In this document: positions 6,747-13,352 of the stretch, in pieces
Layout of the letters: each line of letters starts with the position of its first letter
Numbering within the stretch: the first letter of the stretch is position 1
From: Desulfobacteraceae bacterium
GTDB taxonomy: Bacteria; Desulfobacterota; Desulfobacteria; Desulfobacterales; UBA5616
Direction of reading: 5' to 3'
DNA length: 13,352 nucleotides
Assembly (NCBI GenBank): GCA_030620375.1
Contig: JAUXEW010000057.1
Location: 1-13,352 of the forward strand
Translations under genes and position numbers: made by a program
Notes under the pieces: generated by a model
What the model was told of the DNA's origin: nothing
Database searches by the model: none
The model's input: the letters and a program-made list of their open reading frames with translations, nothing else

Positions 6747-8225
6747 TTAACTAAGGGGGAGGGTGCGTTGAAGGTACTGCCCATATCGGACAAGGCGAGC
6801 CAACACGCGGGCAGTCCTGCGGGATGAAGGGTAGATCAATACGTTTTTTTTGCGCAGGTCCAAAACGGCTTCGTTTTTATCCCGGTCTGCTCCGATAATG
6901 TACTCAGAGGATAATAAGATCGGTTTTTTATAACGTTTAATCATATCAAGCAGAAAATGCATCCCCCGTTTGTCAGAATCAATGGCGCCTTTTACGTATT
7001 CGGTGACATTTAGGTTTTCGCCATCAGTAATTGAAGCGATAACATCTGCGAAAGGTTTTCCATAACCAAATCCAAGGGTGATTATGCTATCGATCTCATC
7101 GCACTTACATAATATTTCAACCGCTTTAAAAAATGCCCCTCGGCTCATTCCGGCTACCATATCAACCGGATTCTGTCTGTTCCACCAGGGGGGAAGCCTA
7201 TTATCAAGCGCCTGAAGGGTTTTTTCAGATAACGGCGCAACATTCAAGCCGGAGTTGCTACATGCATCAGCCGTTATCACACCCCATCCCCCACCGTTAG
7301 CCACAATTCCAACACGGTTTCCTTTGGGGACAGGCTGAGACAGGAAAGCGACGGCAGTGTCAAACATATCTTCCACGTCATCTACTCGAATAATTCCGCA
7401 CTGCTTGGTGATGGCATCAAAGGCGGCATCCGAACCGGCTATTGCGCCGGTATGTGACTTGGCGGCCCGGACACCGACTTCACTTTTGCCGCCCTTTATC
7501 AGAATTAGAGGTTTTTCTTGCGTGAGTTTCCGGGACATTTCCATAAAACGTTTACCATCGGATACACTTTCAATGTAAGCTAAAACTAAATGTGTTTGTT
7601 TATCCGTAATGAAATATTCAAGGAAATCTTCGGTTTTTAAAAGAGCCTGATTGCCGACGCTGACGCATCGGCTAATCCCGATATCCTGTTTCCAACACAT
7701 ATGCTGAATGGATCCGGCCAGATTGCCGCTTTGGGAGACAATGGCAATATTTCCTGGAGGAGGAAAATTGGGCTGCATCATACAGTATAAACTCATGGGA
7801 TGGGGGCTTGAAATTCCGGCACAATTCGGTCCAACCATGGCTATTCCGGCGCTTCTTGCGGCATTTGCCACGGTTTTTTCCAATTTCATTCCTTCAGGCC
7901 CCAACTCTTTAAATCCTGCCGTGATCACGACACATGCGGGTATTCCTATCTCTCCGCACTCAGCAATTGCTCTGGACACCTGTTCCGGTTGTATCAAAAC
8001 AAAAGCCACATCCACCGGCCCGGGAATCTCCCGTAGAGACTTGTATGTCTTTATTCCAAGAAGTTCATCGACCGTCGGATTAACCGGATAAATCTCACCC
8101 TTGTAACCGCCTTTGATCAGGTGGAGCAGAAACGCAAATCCCCATTTCCCGATGGTTTTGGATGCACCGATAATAGCGATGGATTTGGGATTAAACAGCG
8201 TGTCTATCTTTTCATTTACATCCAT
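6747..8225 (-). CDS. ADP-forming acyl-CoA synthetase, alpha-type subunit without ATP-grasp part
   Basis: A 492-residue cytoplasmic protein of the acetyl-CoA synthetase (ADP-forming) / succinyl-CoA-synthetase-like family. These enzymes interconvert acyl-CoA + ADP + Pi with free acid + CoA + ATP through a phosphohistidine. Residues 10-130 form the CoA-binding Rossmann domain (IAIIGASKTIGKWG). MVGPNCAG (130-137) and AIVSQSGNLAGS (161-172) form the acid/CoA-ligase region. His258 in AAKSHTGAIAGSDAAF matches the phosphohistidine of archaeal ACD alpha subunits. The C-terminal third (GIVANGGGWGVITAD; NPVDMVAG) is the usual third domain of the alpha part. The ATP-grasp beta subunit is neither fused nor adjacent, so a partner elsewhere is needed for full activity. 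It follows the BadI-like gene after 99 bases on the same strand, so a role in activating or releasing the acid of that pathway is likely. The ribosome site before the ATG is weak (AGAGAAAAG). Confidence 0.88.
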   Translation of the reverse strand: MDVNEKIDTLFNPKSIAIIGASKTIGKWGFAFLLHLIKGGYKGEIYPVNPTVDELLGIKTYKSLREIPGPVDVAFVLIQPEQVSRAIAECGEIGIPACVVITAGFKELGPEGMKLEKTVANAARSAGIAMVGPNCAGISSPHPMSLYCMMQPNFPPPGNIAIVSQSGNLAGSIQHMCWKQDIGISRCVSVGNQALLKTEDFLEYFITDKQTHLVLAYIESVSDGKRFMEMSRKLTQEKPLILIKGGKSEVGVRAAKSHTGAIAGSDAAFDAITKQCGIIRVDDVEDMFDTAVAFLSQPVPKGNRVGIVANGGGWGVITADACSNSGLNVAPLSEKTLQALDNRLPPWWNRQNPVDMVAGMSRGAFFKAVEILCKCDEIDSIITLGFGYGKPFADVIASITDGENLNVTEYVKGAIDSDKRGMHFLLDMIKRYKKPILLSSEYIIGADRDKNEAVLDLRKKNVLIYPSSRRTARVLARLVRYGQYLQRTLPLS

Positions 8226-8324
8226 TTCTTTTCTCTATAACGCCATGCCGGGTCGAAATATTATAATATTGGGTTTAAATGAAGCACAATGTAGAAATAG
8301 GGCGCTTTACAAATCCGTCACGGC

Positions 8325-9119
8325 TTATTTTCTGAACATATTGAAATCCGGGGGCCTTTTCTCCAAAAATGCCTGGACGCCCTCGTGAGATTCATCTGTC
8401 TTATAATATAGGTCCAGGGCACGACTGGACATAACATTTATTCCATTTACATGGTCGGTATCCGCATTAAAAGAGGCCTTAAGATATGCTATAGAATAAG
8501 GGGATTTTTGAAGGATTTCACGGCACCAAATTTCGACCTCTTTCTCGAGTTCGGACTGCGGCACAACTTTGTTAATCAGTCCCATTTCAAGGGCTTCTTG
8601 TGCCGAATACTGTCGGCAGAGATACCATATTTCCCGGGCCTTTTTTTCTCCGACAATTCTGGCTAAATAAATTGTACCGAATCCCGCATCAAAGCTTCCT
8701 ACCTTCGGACCTGCTTGGCCTAAGCGTGCCGTATCCGAAGCGATGCTAAGATCACAAACCACCTGCAGAACATTGCCTCCGCCAATGGCATAGCCGTTTA
8801 TCATTGCGACCACCGGTTTTGGGATCGCTCGAATGATATGAATAAGCTGAGCGTGTGCTTCCAACAAGTCGAAACCGGCCGTTCCTTTTTCATACCCCTC
8901 GGCATCTTTGATTTTTTGATCTCCTCCAGTACAAAATGCCTTATCTCCAACTCCTGTGAGAACGACAACTCCGATTGATTTGTCAATCCACGCATCTTTA
9001 AATGCCTCATATAGTTCTTCTAGCGTCAATGAAGTGAAAGCATTGTACCTTTCCGGTCGGTTGATGGTGATTTTTGCGATGCCATTGTTTTTTTCATAAA
9101 TAATGTCAGTGTATGCCAT
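8325..9119 (-). CDS. badI: BadI-like ring-opening 2-ketocyclohexanecarboxyl-CoA hydrolase (crotonase family)
   Basis: A 264-residue crotonase-fold protein. ATG 9119 was chosen because AGGAGAGGTGAT ends directly before it and the protein then begins MAYTDIIYE, like BadI; an upstream in-frame start at 9167 has no such site. BadI hydrolytically opens the ring of 2-oxocyclohexane-1-carboxyl-CoA to pimeloyl-CoA in anaerobic benzoate and cyclohexanecarboxylate breakdown. Evidence is the run AFCTGGDQ, the oxyanion-hole stretch AIGGGNVL, then GQAGPKVGSFDAGFGT, ARIVGEKKAREIWYLCRQYSAQEA, and the C-terminal YYKTDESHEGVQAFLEKRPPDF. MenB (dihydroxynaphthoyl-CoA synthase) is very close; the Asn in GGGNVL (MenB usually has His) and the tail favour BadI, as does the catabolic setting. 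Length agrees with BadI (about 260) and is too short for the BamA-type hydrolase (about 375). The substrate could be a substituted or fused ring. It heads the operon with the acyl-CoA synthetase gene. Confidence 0.78.
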   Translation of the reverse strand: MAYTDIIYEKNNGIAKITINRPERYNAFTSLTLEELYEAFKDAWIDKSIGVVVLTGVGDKAFCTGGDQKIKDAEGYEKGTAGFDLLEAHAQLIHIIRAIPKPVVAMINGYAIGGGNVLQVVCDLSIASDTARLGQAGPKVGSFDAGFGTIYLARIVGEKKAREIWYLCRQYSAQEALEMGLINKVVPQSELEKEVEIWCREILQKSPYSIAYLKASFNADTDHVNGINVMSSRALDLYYKTDESHEGVQAFLEKRPPDFNMFRK

Positions 9120-9420
9120 ATCACCTCTCCTTTTTACAATGTGAAAAACTTTTTTTGCCGGTCTCAATTTTTTTGATGAAGATTTTTAAATTCTTATAAT
9201 TATCTGTATTTATGTTCAGTTGTCGGGATCGGCATCATTTTTATACAATGAAAAGGGTTGATTACCAAACGAGGATAATTTATATCCACAACAATGATAA
9301 ATAAAATGTTGTAACCATTTTCGACTATTTTTTTAAGGATTGAAGAGCAGCACAGAAATCGAATTTTTTTAAAACCAATATACCAAATAAAAGCCGTGTG
9401 ATCTATAGGAGGCCTTAAGT
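9120..9420. other. Divergent AT-rich intergenic region between badI-like and VKOR genes
   Basis: About 300 bases with no convincing gene; the minus-strand frame at 9200-9481 is a shadow. It must hold the promoters of both divergent genes. It contains the badI-like ribosome site (9120-9131), a plus-strand promoter candidate (9173-9200) and the VKOR ribosome site AGGAGG (9407-9412). No strong hairpin or operator was recognised. Confidence 0.6.
9173..9200 (+). promoter_or_regulatory. Sigma70-like promoter candidate for the VKOR gene
   Basis: TTGATG (9173-9178) and TATAAT (9195-9200) are separated by 16 bases. The -10 box is perfect and the -35 box fair. It would give a leader of about 210 bases before the TTG start at 9421. 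AT-rich sequence makes chance matches common. Confidence 0.35.
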
Positions 9421-10053
9421 TTGCAGTCAAAATGGTTTTTGGCGCTGTTATTTTTTTTAATCGTCGGCTTAGCCGATTCAATATATCTGACCTATCATCA
9501 CTACCAGGTCAACATCCTGCAACCCGCTACAAAGAGCTTCTGTGCCATTAATGAAACCATTGATTGTGATAGGGCTGCAGTCAGCACCGGATCAACGATG
9601 ATGGGGATTCCGGTTGCTACTTGGGGTATGTTCGCCTTTTTGTTCCTTTTGTTATTTATTATGGTTGAGCGGCTCTTGTACTGGGAAATTCAAAGGGCGC
9701 TGTATTGCTTTATGTATCTGGTAATGAATGTAATGGTGCTATTTTCCGCATATGAGGCGTTTATTTCATTTTTTATTCTTAAAGTGGTTTGTATTATGTG
9801 TGCCGTACTCTATTTAATTATGATATTGATGTTGGTTTCCTGTAAACGTGCCTTAGGTGTCAGCCACCTGGAGTTTGTCTTGTTGCTGTATGATCTCTTT
9901 TTTCGTTCGTTTTCCCGTACTTTATTGAGAAAAGGAGTTTCCGTTTCCATTATCGCCATTGTATTTTCCGGAATCGTTGCTTTTGGACTCGATCACCAGT
10001 TTCAAATGCATTTTTCATATCAGCGGGTAGATATGCTTTTTTCAGGGCCTTAA
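9421..10053 (+). CDS. VKOR-family membrane disulfide-bond oxidoreductase
   Basis: A 210-residue inner-membrane protein of the vitamin K epoxide reductase family, which replaces DsbB in many bacteria and passes electrons from periplasmic DsbA-like proteins to quinone. The start is TTG at 9421, supported by a full AGGAGG 8 bases upstream; no in-frame ATG with such a site is seen. Five hydrophobic segments are visible, at about residues 5-23, 64-82, 94-116, 119-139 and 173-190. The loop cysteines are Cys41 and Cys49 (FCAINETIDCD), followed by the conserved Ser55 region and TWGMFAF. The quinone-side pair is Cys124-Ile-Met-Cys127 at the start of the fourth segment. There is no fused thioredoxin domain, so an exported partner is needed; the DsbA-like protein at 32-886 is the obvious candidate in this window. 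Convergent with the universal stress gene, separated by 78 bases. Confidence 0.9.
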   Translation: MQSKWFLALLFFLIVGLADSIYLTYHHYQVNILQPATKSFCAINETIDCDRAAVSTGSTMMGIPVATWGMFAFLFLLLFIMVERLLYWEIQRALYCFMYLVMNVMVLFSAYEAFISFFILKVVCIMCAVLYLIMILMLVSCKRALGVSHLEFVLLLYDLFFRSFSRTLLRKGVSVSIIAIVFSGIVAFGLDHQFQMHFSYQRVDMLFSGP

Positions 10054-10100
10054 ACCGGTGTGGGGTTTATCAAGAAGCGAGACTATATAACGGTGGGATA

Positions 10101-10133
10101 AAAAAAAGACATTTCTTGACCCATAAAATGTCT
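10101..10133 (-). terminator. Minus-strand terminator of the universal stress gene
   Basis: Stem AGACATTT (10108-10115) / AAATGTCT (10126-10133) with a 10-base loop. Read on the minus strand it is followed by a run of T (10107-10101). It overlaps the stop codon of the universal stress gene (TAG, 10134-10132). The stem is AT-rich, so it is of moderate strength; it works in one direction only. Confidence 0.65.
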
Positions 10134-10524
10134 ATTTAATCGTTACAACAGGGCACGGCGCTTCCAGGATCACGAATTGGGCGGTGGACCCCATTATGAG
10201 TTTACCAATTTTTGACCGTTGCTTAACACCGATAATGATTTCATCAATATTATTGCTCCTGGCAAATTCCAGCAGATCCTCTCCCGGCGACAGACTTCTG
10301 ACCAAAAGATGCGTTTCACATAAAATCCCGCTTTCTTTTAAATGGTCTTTTATTTCCTTAAGTTGATGTTCGATTTTTTTAATTTTCGGTGTGTGCAGCT
10401 CAGGACTATGTCCTGTTGCGGTAAAAACGTCAACTTGAGCATTAAAGGCCAACGCATGTTTTTTAGCCAGGCCCAAAATTTTTGTAAAATCATTCACGCC
10501 GTCATAACCCAATAAAATTTTCAT
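10132..10524 (-). CDS. Universal stress protein (UspA family)
   Basis: A single-domain Usp protein of 130 residues, slightly shorter than the usual 140-150. It starts MKILLGYDG, the typical first strand with the nucleotide-contacting Asp8. It ends with the family C-terminal block IDEIIIGVKQRSKIGKLIMGSTAQFVILEAPCPVVTIK. The ATP-binding signature Gly-x2-Gly-x9-Gly-(Ser/Thr) is changed: Gly-Val-Lys-Gln stands in place of Gly-x-x-Gly, while the later Gly-Ser-Thr is kept. That variation occurs in the family, so nucleotide binding cannot be excluded. AGGA lies 8 bases before the ATG. It is an isolated gene with its own terminator. Its link to the catabolic genes is unknown. Confidence 0.92.
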   Translation of the reverse strand: MKILLGYDGVNDFTKILGLAKKHALAFNAQVDVFTATGHSPELHTPKIKKIEHQLKEIKDHLKESGILCETHLLVRSLSPGEDLLEFARSNNIDEIIIGVKQRSKIGKLIMGSTAQFVILEAPCPVVTIK

Positions 10525-10864
10525 TTCTAAATCCTATTCTGATCCTGAGGATAAAAAAGAAATCTTTACAGTAGCAAAATATAAATGCCGGTGGCGATGA
10601 TGTCAATAATGATGTGCTGATTCGGGCAAACAATTTGGCTATCGAATGTAGCGCATTATCCATTATATCCACCAGCTTATCGTTGAACGGTTCAAACCGA
10701 TTTGCTTTAAATACGGATCGTTAACCAGAGCAGCTAACGCCATTAGCAGGGTGCGGGCCATTAAACTGTAATAGACTGCAGCCAATGACCCGCAGCAACG
10801 CGGATTCGGTGAAATGTGGCGTATCAGTTACAATTTTTGATTAAATGTGAAAGGCCTATAAAAG
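10525..10864. other. Non-coding region without a supported gene
   Basis: About 340 bases with many stops in all frames. The longest notable stretch is a 54-codon stretch open on the minus strand (about 10665-10830) without ribosome site or recognised similarity. It could be a gene remnant or chance. The promoter of the universal stress gene should lie near 10550-10620. No strong hairpin follows the ferredoxin-nitroreductase gene, so where that operon ends is unclear. Confidence 0.5.
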
Positions 10865-11866
10865 CTACTCCTCAATTTCCGGGCCTTCGGCACCATCGCG
10901 GTACCACGTTACCGGCCTGTATTCCCTTGGCACAATACCTTCCTGCTTAAATTCGGGCCAGCCCATTACCAACGAAGAGATAATCTGCCAGGGCGGCTTG
11001 ATGCCGAGTTTCTCTTCAACAAAATTGGGGACCATGTGGAGGGTGGCGACAAATCCCACCCAGCAGGATTTGATCCCTAAGGAATTGGCCACAAGATTCA
11101 TGTTCTGTCCGCAAATTCCAACGTTTATCTGAGGGCCGCCGATGGATCTAGAGTCCCCTAAAATCAAAATAACAGCAGGGGCGTTGAGTAACGGTGGGCC
11201 GAATTTCCTGGCGATGGCTCCCATTCCGCCATGTGCCAGACGCGGATCGAAGAGGCCGGGATTGGCGGGGTCCACCATGCCTGCCATCTGTTCAACGGTG
11301 TCATCGTTTTTAAACATAGTGTATATACCGTTGATCACCCCCCAAACAGCTTCATCGATTTCTTTCATCAGCGCCTTATCCGTAATAACAGTAAATTTCC
11401 AGGGCTGGCAGTTTCCAGCACTGGGCGCAAACCGCCCGGCCTCAAGTACCCGCTGGATATAAGACTCGGGCACAGGGTCTTCCTTGAAGTTGCGAACGCT
11501 TCGGCGCTCATAAATCGCGCTTTCGATGGTATTCCACTCTGTTGAATTCCCATCGGCGTCTTTTGGTGAAAGCGGCATTTTTGCCGGTAATGGATGGGGA
11601 TCCGTGACCCAGAATCCGCTGTCTACATGATATTGCTCACCAATGGAGATGGCTTCCACAGGGCAGACCACCATGCAGTTGTAACAGCTGAAGCATTCAT
11701 ATTCGGTTTTTAATTTGGGGTATTCATCTTCACCCATTTCCCAGGCTCGGAACGGGCAGTTTTGAATACAAAGCCCGCAACTGGTGCAGAGGTCTTTATC
11801 CAACTGCATGATTCCCATATGGACGCCTTCCGGCCTTAAAATCGGTTTTACTTCTTCCCATGCCAT
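10865..11866 (-). CDS. Ferredoxin-nitroreductase fusion protein
   Basis: A 333-residue cytoplasmic protein joining an N-terminal 2[4Fe-4S] ferredoxin domain to a C-terminal FMN nitroreductase-family domain. Cluster motifs are Cys27-x2-Cys30-x2-Cys33-x3-Cys37 (followed by Pro) and Cys58-x2-Cys61-x2-Cys64-x3-Cys68-Pro; all eight ligands are present. The flavin domain starts near residue 112 with the family signature ERRSVRNF (120-127) and APSAGNCQPW (147-156), and ends with a region rich in Gly and aromatic residues (LGIKSCWVGF, VMGWPEF). Proteins of this design move electrons between ferredoxin and FMN; the acceptor is unknown. GGAGG lies 8 bases before the ATG. It is the last gene of the run thiolase - SDR - this gene, 43 bases after the SDR stop. 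It might act on a CoA-ester intermediate or serve as an electron bridge; this is inference from context. Confidence 0.9.
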   Translation of the reverse strand: MAWEEVKPILRPEGVHMGIMQLDKDLCTSCGLCIQNCPFRAWEMGEDEYPKLKTEYECFSCYNCMVVCPVEAISIGEQYHVDSGFWVTDPHPLPAKMPLSPKDADGNSTEWNTIESAIYERRSVRNFKEDPVPESYIQRVLEAGRFAPSAGNCQPWKFTVITDKALMKEIDEAVWGVINGIYTMFKNDDTVEQMAGMVDPANPGLFDPRLAHGGMGAIARKFGPPLLNAPAVILILGDSRSIGGPQINVGICGQNMNLVANSLGIKSCWVGFVATLHMVPNFVEEKLGIKPPWQIISSLVMGWPEFKQEGIVPREYRPVTWYRDGAEGPEIEE

Positions 11867-11909
11867 AATGTTACCTCCGTTTTTGGATTCATACTACTTT
11901 ATGATTCAT

Positions 11910-12755
11910 CTAAATACCAAAGAGTTCAGGATCTATTCCCATGGCCGCGAAGATTTGGTTCTTTGTCTCTTCATCGCCCATAAACCGTCCTCCGATTCCG
12001 CCATCAACTTTTAACGCTTCTCCGCTGATAAATTCGGCATCATCACCAGCCAGAAAGAGGGCGGCCTTGGCCACATCTTCCGGAAGCCCGGAACGGCCTA
12101 AGGCCGCTACTCCGGCAAAAATATCTTTGAGAGGTTCTATACTTTTTAGAGCGTCCTCATGCGCTGCCCCGAAAGTTTTGGCAAAAATCGGGGTGGCAAT
12201 GGCGCCGGGGCAGAGACTGTTGACCCGAATACCGAATTCACCTAGCTCCATGGCGACCGATCGGGTCAGGTGAATAATCGCCGCTTTGCAGGCACTGTAA
12301 GTATGGCCGGCTAATCCTGTTTGAAGGCCGGCAATACTGGCCGTGTTGATGATACTGCCGAACCCTTGGGCTTTCATGACAACGGCGGCATGCTTTATCC
12401 CCATAAAAACGCCCTTAAGAAGGACCCCCACGGTAATATCAAAGGCTTCCATATCGGTTTCGTCAACCGGACCGGAAACGCCCCCGACACCGGCATTGTT
12501 AAACATAATATCCAGCTTTCCAAATCGGTCCACAGCCTGTTTTATTACGGCCTGAATATCTTCTTCAAGAAACACATTGGTTTGTTTGTAAATGACACCG
12601 GCCCCCAGCTCGTTCGCCAAGGCCTGTCCCTGGTCTTCCATAATGTCGGCAATAACCACTTTCGCTTCTTTTTGTGCAAACAGACGAACCGAAGCCGCGC
12701 CGATCCCGCTGGCCCCACCTGTGATTACAGCAACTTTCCCGTCAAGTTCACCCAC
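11910..12755 (-). CDS. SDR-family NAD-dependent dehydrogenase, probably 3-hydroxyacyl-CoA type
   Basis: A classical short-chain dehydrogenase of 281 residues. The start is GTG, supported by AAGGAGA 8 bases upstream. The cofactor motif Thr12-Gly-Gly-Ala-Ser-Gly-Ile-Gly19 and Asp37 at the end of strand 2 (VVIADI) favour NAD over NADP. Asn86-Asn-Ala-Gly89 follows, then the catalytic Ser140, Tyr153 and Lys157 (YSACK). The C-terminal substrate part ends with GEALKVDGGIGGRF and about 25 further residues, longer than usual for the family (about 250). Between thiolase and ferredoxin-nitroreductase in one operon, it probably oxidises a (ring) 3-hydroxyacyl-CoA to the beta-keto ester, as BadH does before BadI. 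The substrate is inferred from context only, since SDR sequences say little about it. Confidence 0.9.
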   Translation of the reverse strand: MGELDGKVAVITGGASGIGAASVRLFAQKEAKVVIADIMEDQGQALANELGAGVIYKQTNVFLEEDIQAVIKQAVDRFGKLDIMFNNAGVGGVSGPVDETDMEAFDITVGVLLKGVFMGIKHAAVVMKAQGFGSIINTASIAGLQTGLAGHTYSACKAAIIHLTRSVAMELGEFGIRVNSLCPGAIATPIFAKTFGAAHEDALKSIEPLKDIFAGVAALGRSGLPEDVAKAALFLAGDDAEFISGEALKVDGGIGGRFMGDEETKNQIFAAMGIDPELFGI

Positions 12756-12790
12756 TTTAATCGTCTCCTTTTCTTCTCTTTTCGATAGGG

Positions 12791-13352
12791 CTAAATTTTT
12801 TCCAGAATATGGATGGTCATGGCGGCTTCACCGTTACCAATGGTTCCCCCGCCGTTTTCGGTCATAGCGATGCGGTGCTTTTTGATCTGCCGTTTGCCGG
12901 TTTCTCCTCTTAGTTGCGTTACCAATTCGTAAATCTGGGCCAAGCCGGAAGCACCGATGGGATGCCCTCTGGCAATCAGCCCACCACTGGGATTGACCGG
13001 TAATTTTCCGTCCAGTGCGGTGGCACCACTTTCGGCAAAAACACCACCCTCACCTTCGGGACAAAACCCTAACGCCTCCATTTGGTGAAGTTCACCAAAA
13101 GCCGTGGCATCGTGGACTTCCACTACATCTATATCCTCCGGCCCTAAACCAGCAATCTCATAAGCGTCACGGGAGGCCCGCTGGGAGATGTCATTTAACC
13201 CTGTCCGGGTGCCGGATTTAAGTATGGACGCTCTGATTTTGACCGCTCGATTGGTGGGATGTTTCTTGAGAAATGCTTCACTGCAGAGGATGGCCGCGGC
13301 GGAGCCGTCTCCGATGGGAGCGCACATGGCTCGGGTCAGGGGAAACGATATC
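12791..13352 (-). CDS. Thiolase family protein (SCP2-type), C-terminal part cut by the window edge
   Basis: The last 186 residues of a thiolase-fold protein; the frame stays open to the window end, where PLTRAMCAPIGDGSAAAI is read, so the true start lies outside. The family cleaves or forms beta-keto-CoA thioesters. Visible features are the mid-domain VHDATAFGELHQMEALGF, with the His-Asp of SCP2-type thiolases, the NPSGGLIARGHPIGASG block carrying the catalytic His, and the C-terminal ENGGGTIGNGEAAM. At this last position the Cys of classical biosynthetic thiolases is absent, as is usual in the SCP2-like group. The nucleophilic N-terminal Cys lies outside the window. The SDR gene begins 35 bases after the stop, so they share a transcript. 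A hydrolytic or synthetic role rather than thiolysis cannot be excluded. Confidence 0.88.
   Translation of the reverse strand, partial: ISFPLTRAMCAPIGDGSAAAILCSEAFLKKHPTNRAVKIRASILKSGTRTGLNDISQRASRDAYEIAGLGPEDIDVVEVHDATAFGELHQMEALGFCPEGEGGVFAESGATALDGKLPVNPSGGLIARGHPIGASGLAQIYELVTQLRGETGKRQIKKHRIAMTENGGGTIGNGEAAMTIHILEKI

Noticed and set aside
7708..8091. Plus-strand 127-codon frame inside the acyl-CoA synthetase gene
   Set aside because: Antisense shadow of the CoA-binding and SQSG regions; no own ribosome site or domain.
9200..9481. Minus-strand 93-codon frame across the badI/VKOR intergenic region
   Set aside because: It overlaps the well-supported VKOR start and promoter region, has no ribosome site and no recognisable domain.
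10051..10069. Inverted repeat TAAACC/GGTTTA after the VKOR gene
   Set aside because: Short, weak stem with no T-run following; probably chance.
10665..10830. Open 54-codon stretch on the minus strand (contains MARTLLMALAALVNDPYL)
   Set aside because: No ribosome site, no recognised similarity, and short enough to occur by chance; kept only as a possible remnant in the region note.
12321..12788. Plus-strand 155-codon frame opposite the SDR gene
   Set aside because: Lies fully over the SDR coding strand, with composition typical of an antisense shadow; the SDR motifs are complete on the other strand.
1..13352. CRISPR array, tRNA, rRNA, transposase or phage genes
   Set aside because: No regularly spaced direct repeats, cloverleaf, rRNA-like sequence or transposase/integrase motif was recognised on either strand.

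Overview
The window reads as chromosomal DNA of an anaerobic Gram-negative bacterium, most likely a Desulfobacterota (sulfate-reducer-like) degrader of aromatic or alicyclic acids. The reasons are its oxygen-sensitive FeS enzymes of the benzoyl-CoA reductase / 2-hydroxyacyl-CoA dehydratase family, a BadI-type ring-opening hydrolase, an ADP-forming acyl-CoA synthetase subunit, a ferredoxin-nitroreductase fusion, and periplasmic disulfide chemistry of the VKOR + DsbA type. Taxonomy is inferred from gene content only; no rRNA or tRNA gene was recognised.

Layout. (1) 32-886 (-): exported DsbA-like protein with an extra N-terminal beta-rich region. (2) 947-1227: non-coding, with four short hairpins in a row (968-1068), the first doubling as a minus-strand terminator. 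(3) 1228-1977 (-): exported Ig-like protein with a degenerate HAD-like domain. (4) 2223-6719 (+): soluble three-PAS histidine kinase, then two subunits of a BcrB/BcrC-like (HgdA/HgdB-like) [4Fe-4S] enzyme, with no ATP-dependent activase in view. (5) 6747-9119 (-), convergent with block 4: badI-like hydrolase followed by the alpha-type subunit of an ADP-forming acyl-CoA synthetase. (6) 9421-10053 (+): VKOR-family membrane protein. (7) 10132-10524 (-): universal stress protein with its terminator. (8) 10525-10864: no convincing gene. (9) 10865-13352 (-): an operon read as thiolase (cut by the window edge), SDR dehydrogenase and ferredoxin-nitroreductase.

Working hypothesis: a CoA-thioester ring-processing locus. 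The BcrBC-like pair would reduce or dehydrate a ring or hydroxyacyl-CoA, the SDR would oxidise a ring 3-hydroxyacyl-CoA to the beta-keto form, BadI would hydrolytically open the ring, the thiolase would cleave beta-keto products, and the acyl-CoA synthetase would link CoA thioesters to ATP. The ferredoxin-nitroreductase is a possible electron carrier or flavin reductase. The kinase beside the FeS pair is a possible regulator. The substrate cannot be read from sequence. DsbA and VKOR form a plausible periplasmic thiol-oxidation couple flanking the catabolic genes. Positions of residues are counted from the start codon chosen in each entry unless stated otherwise.
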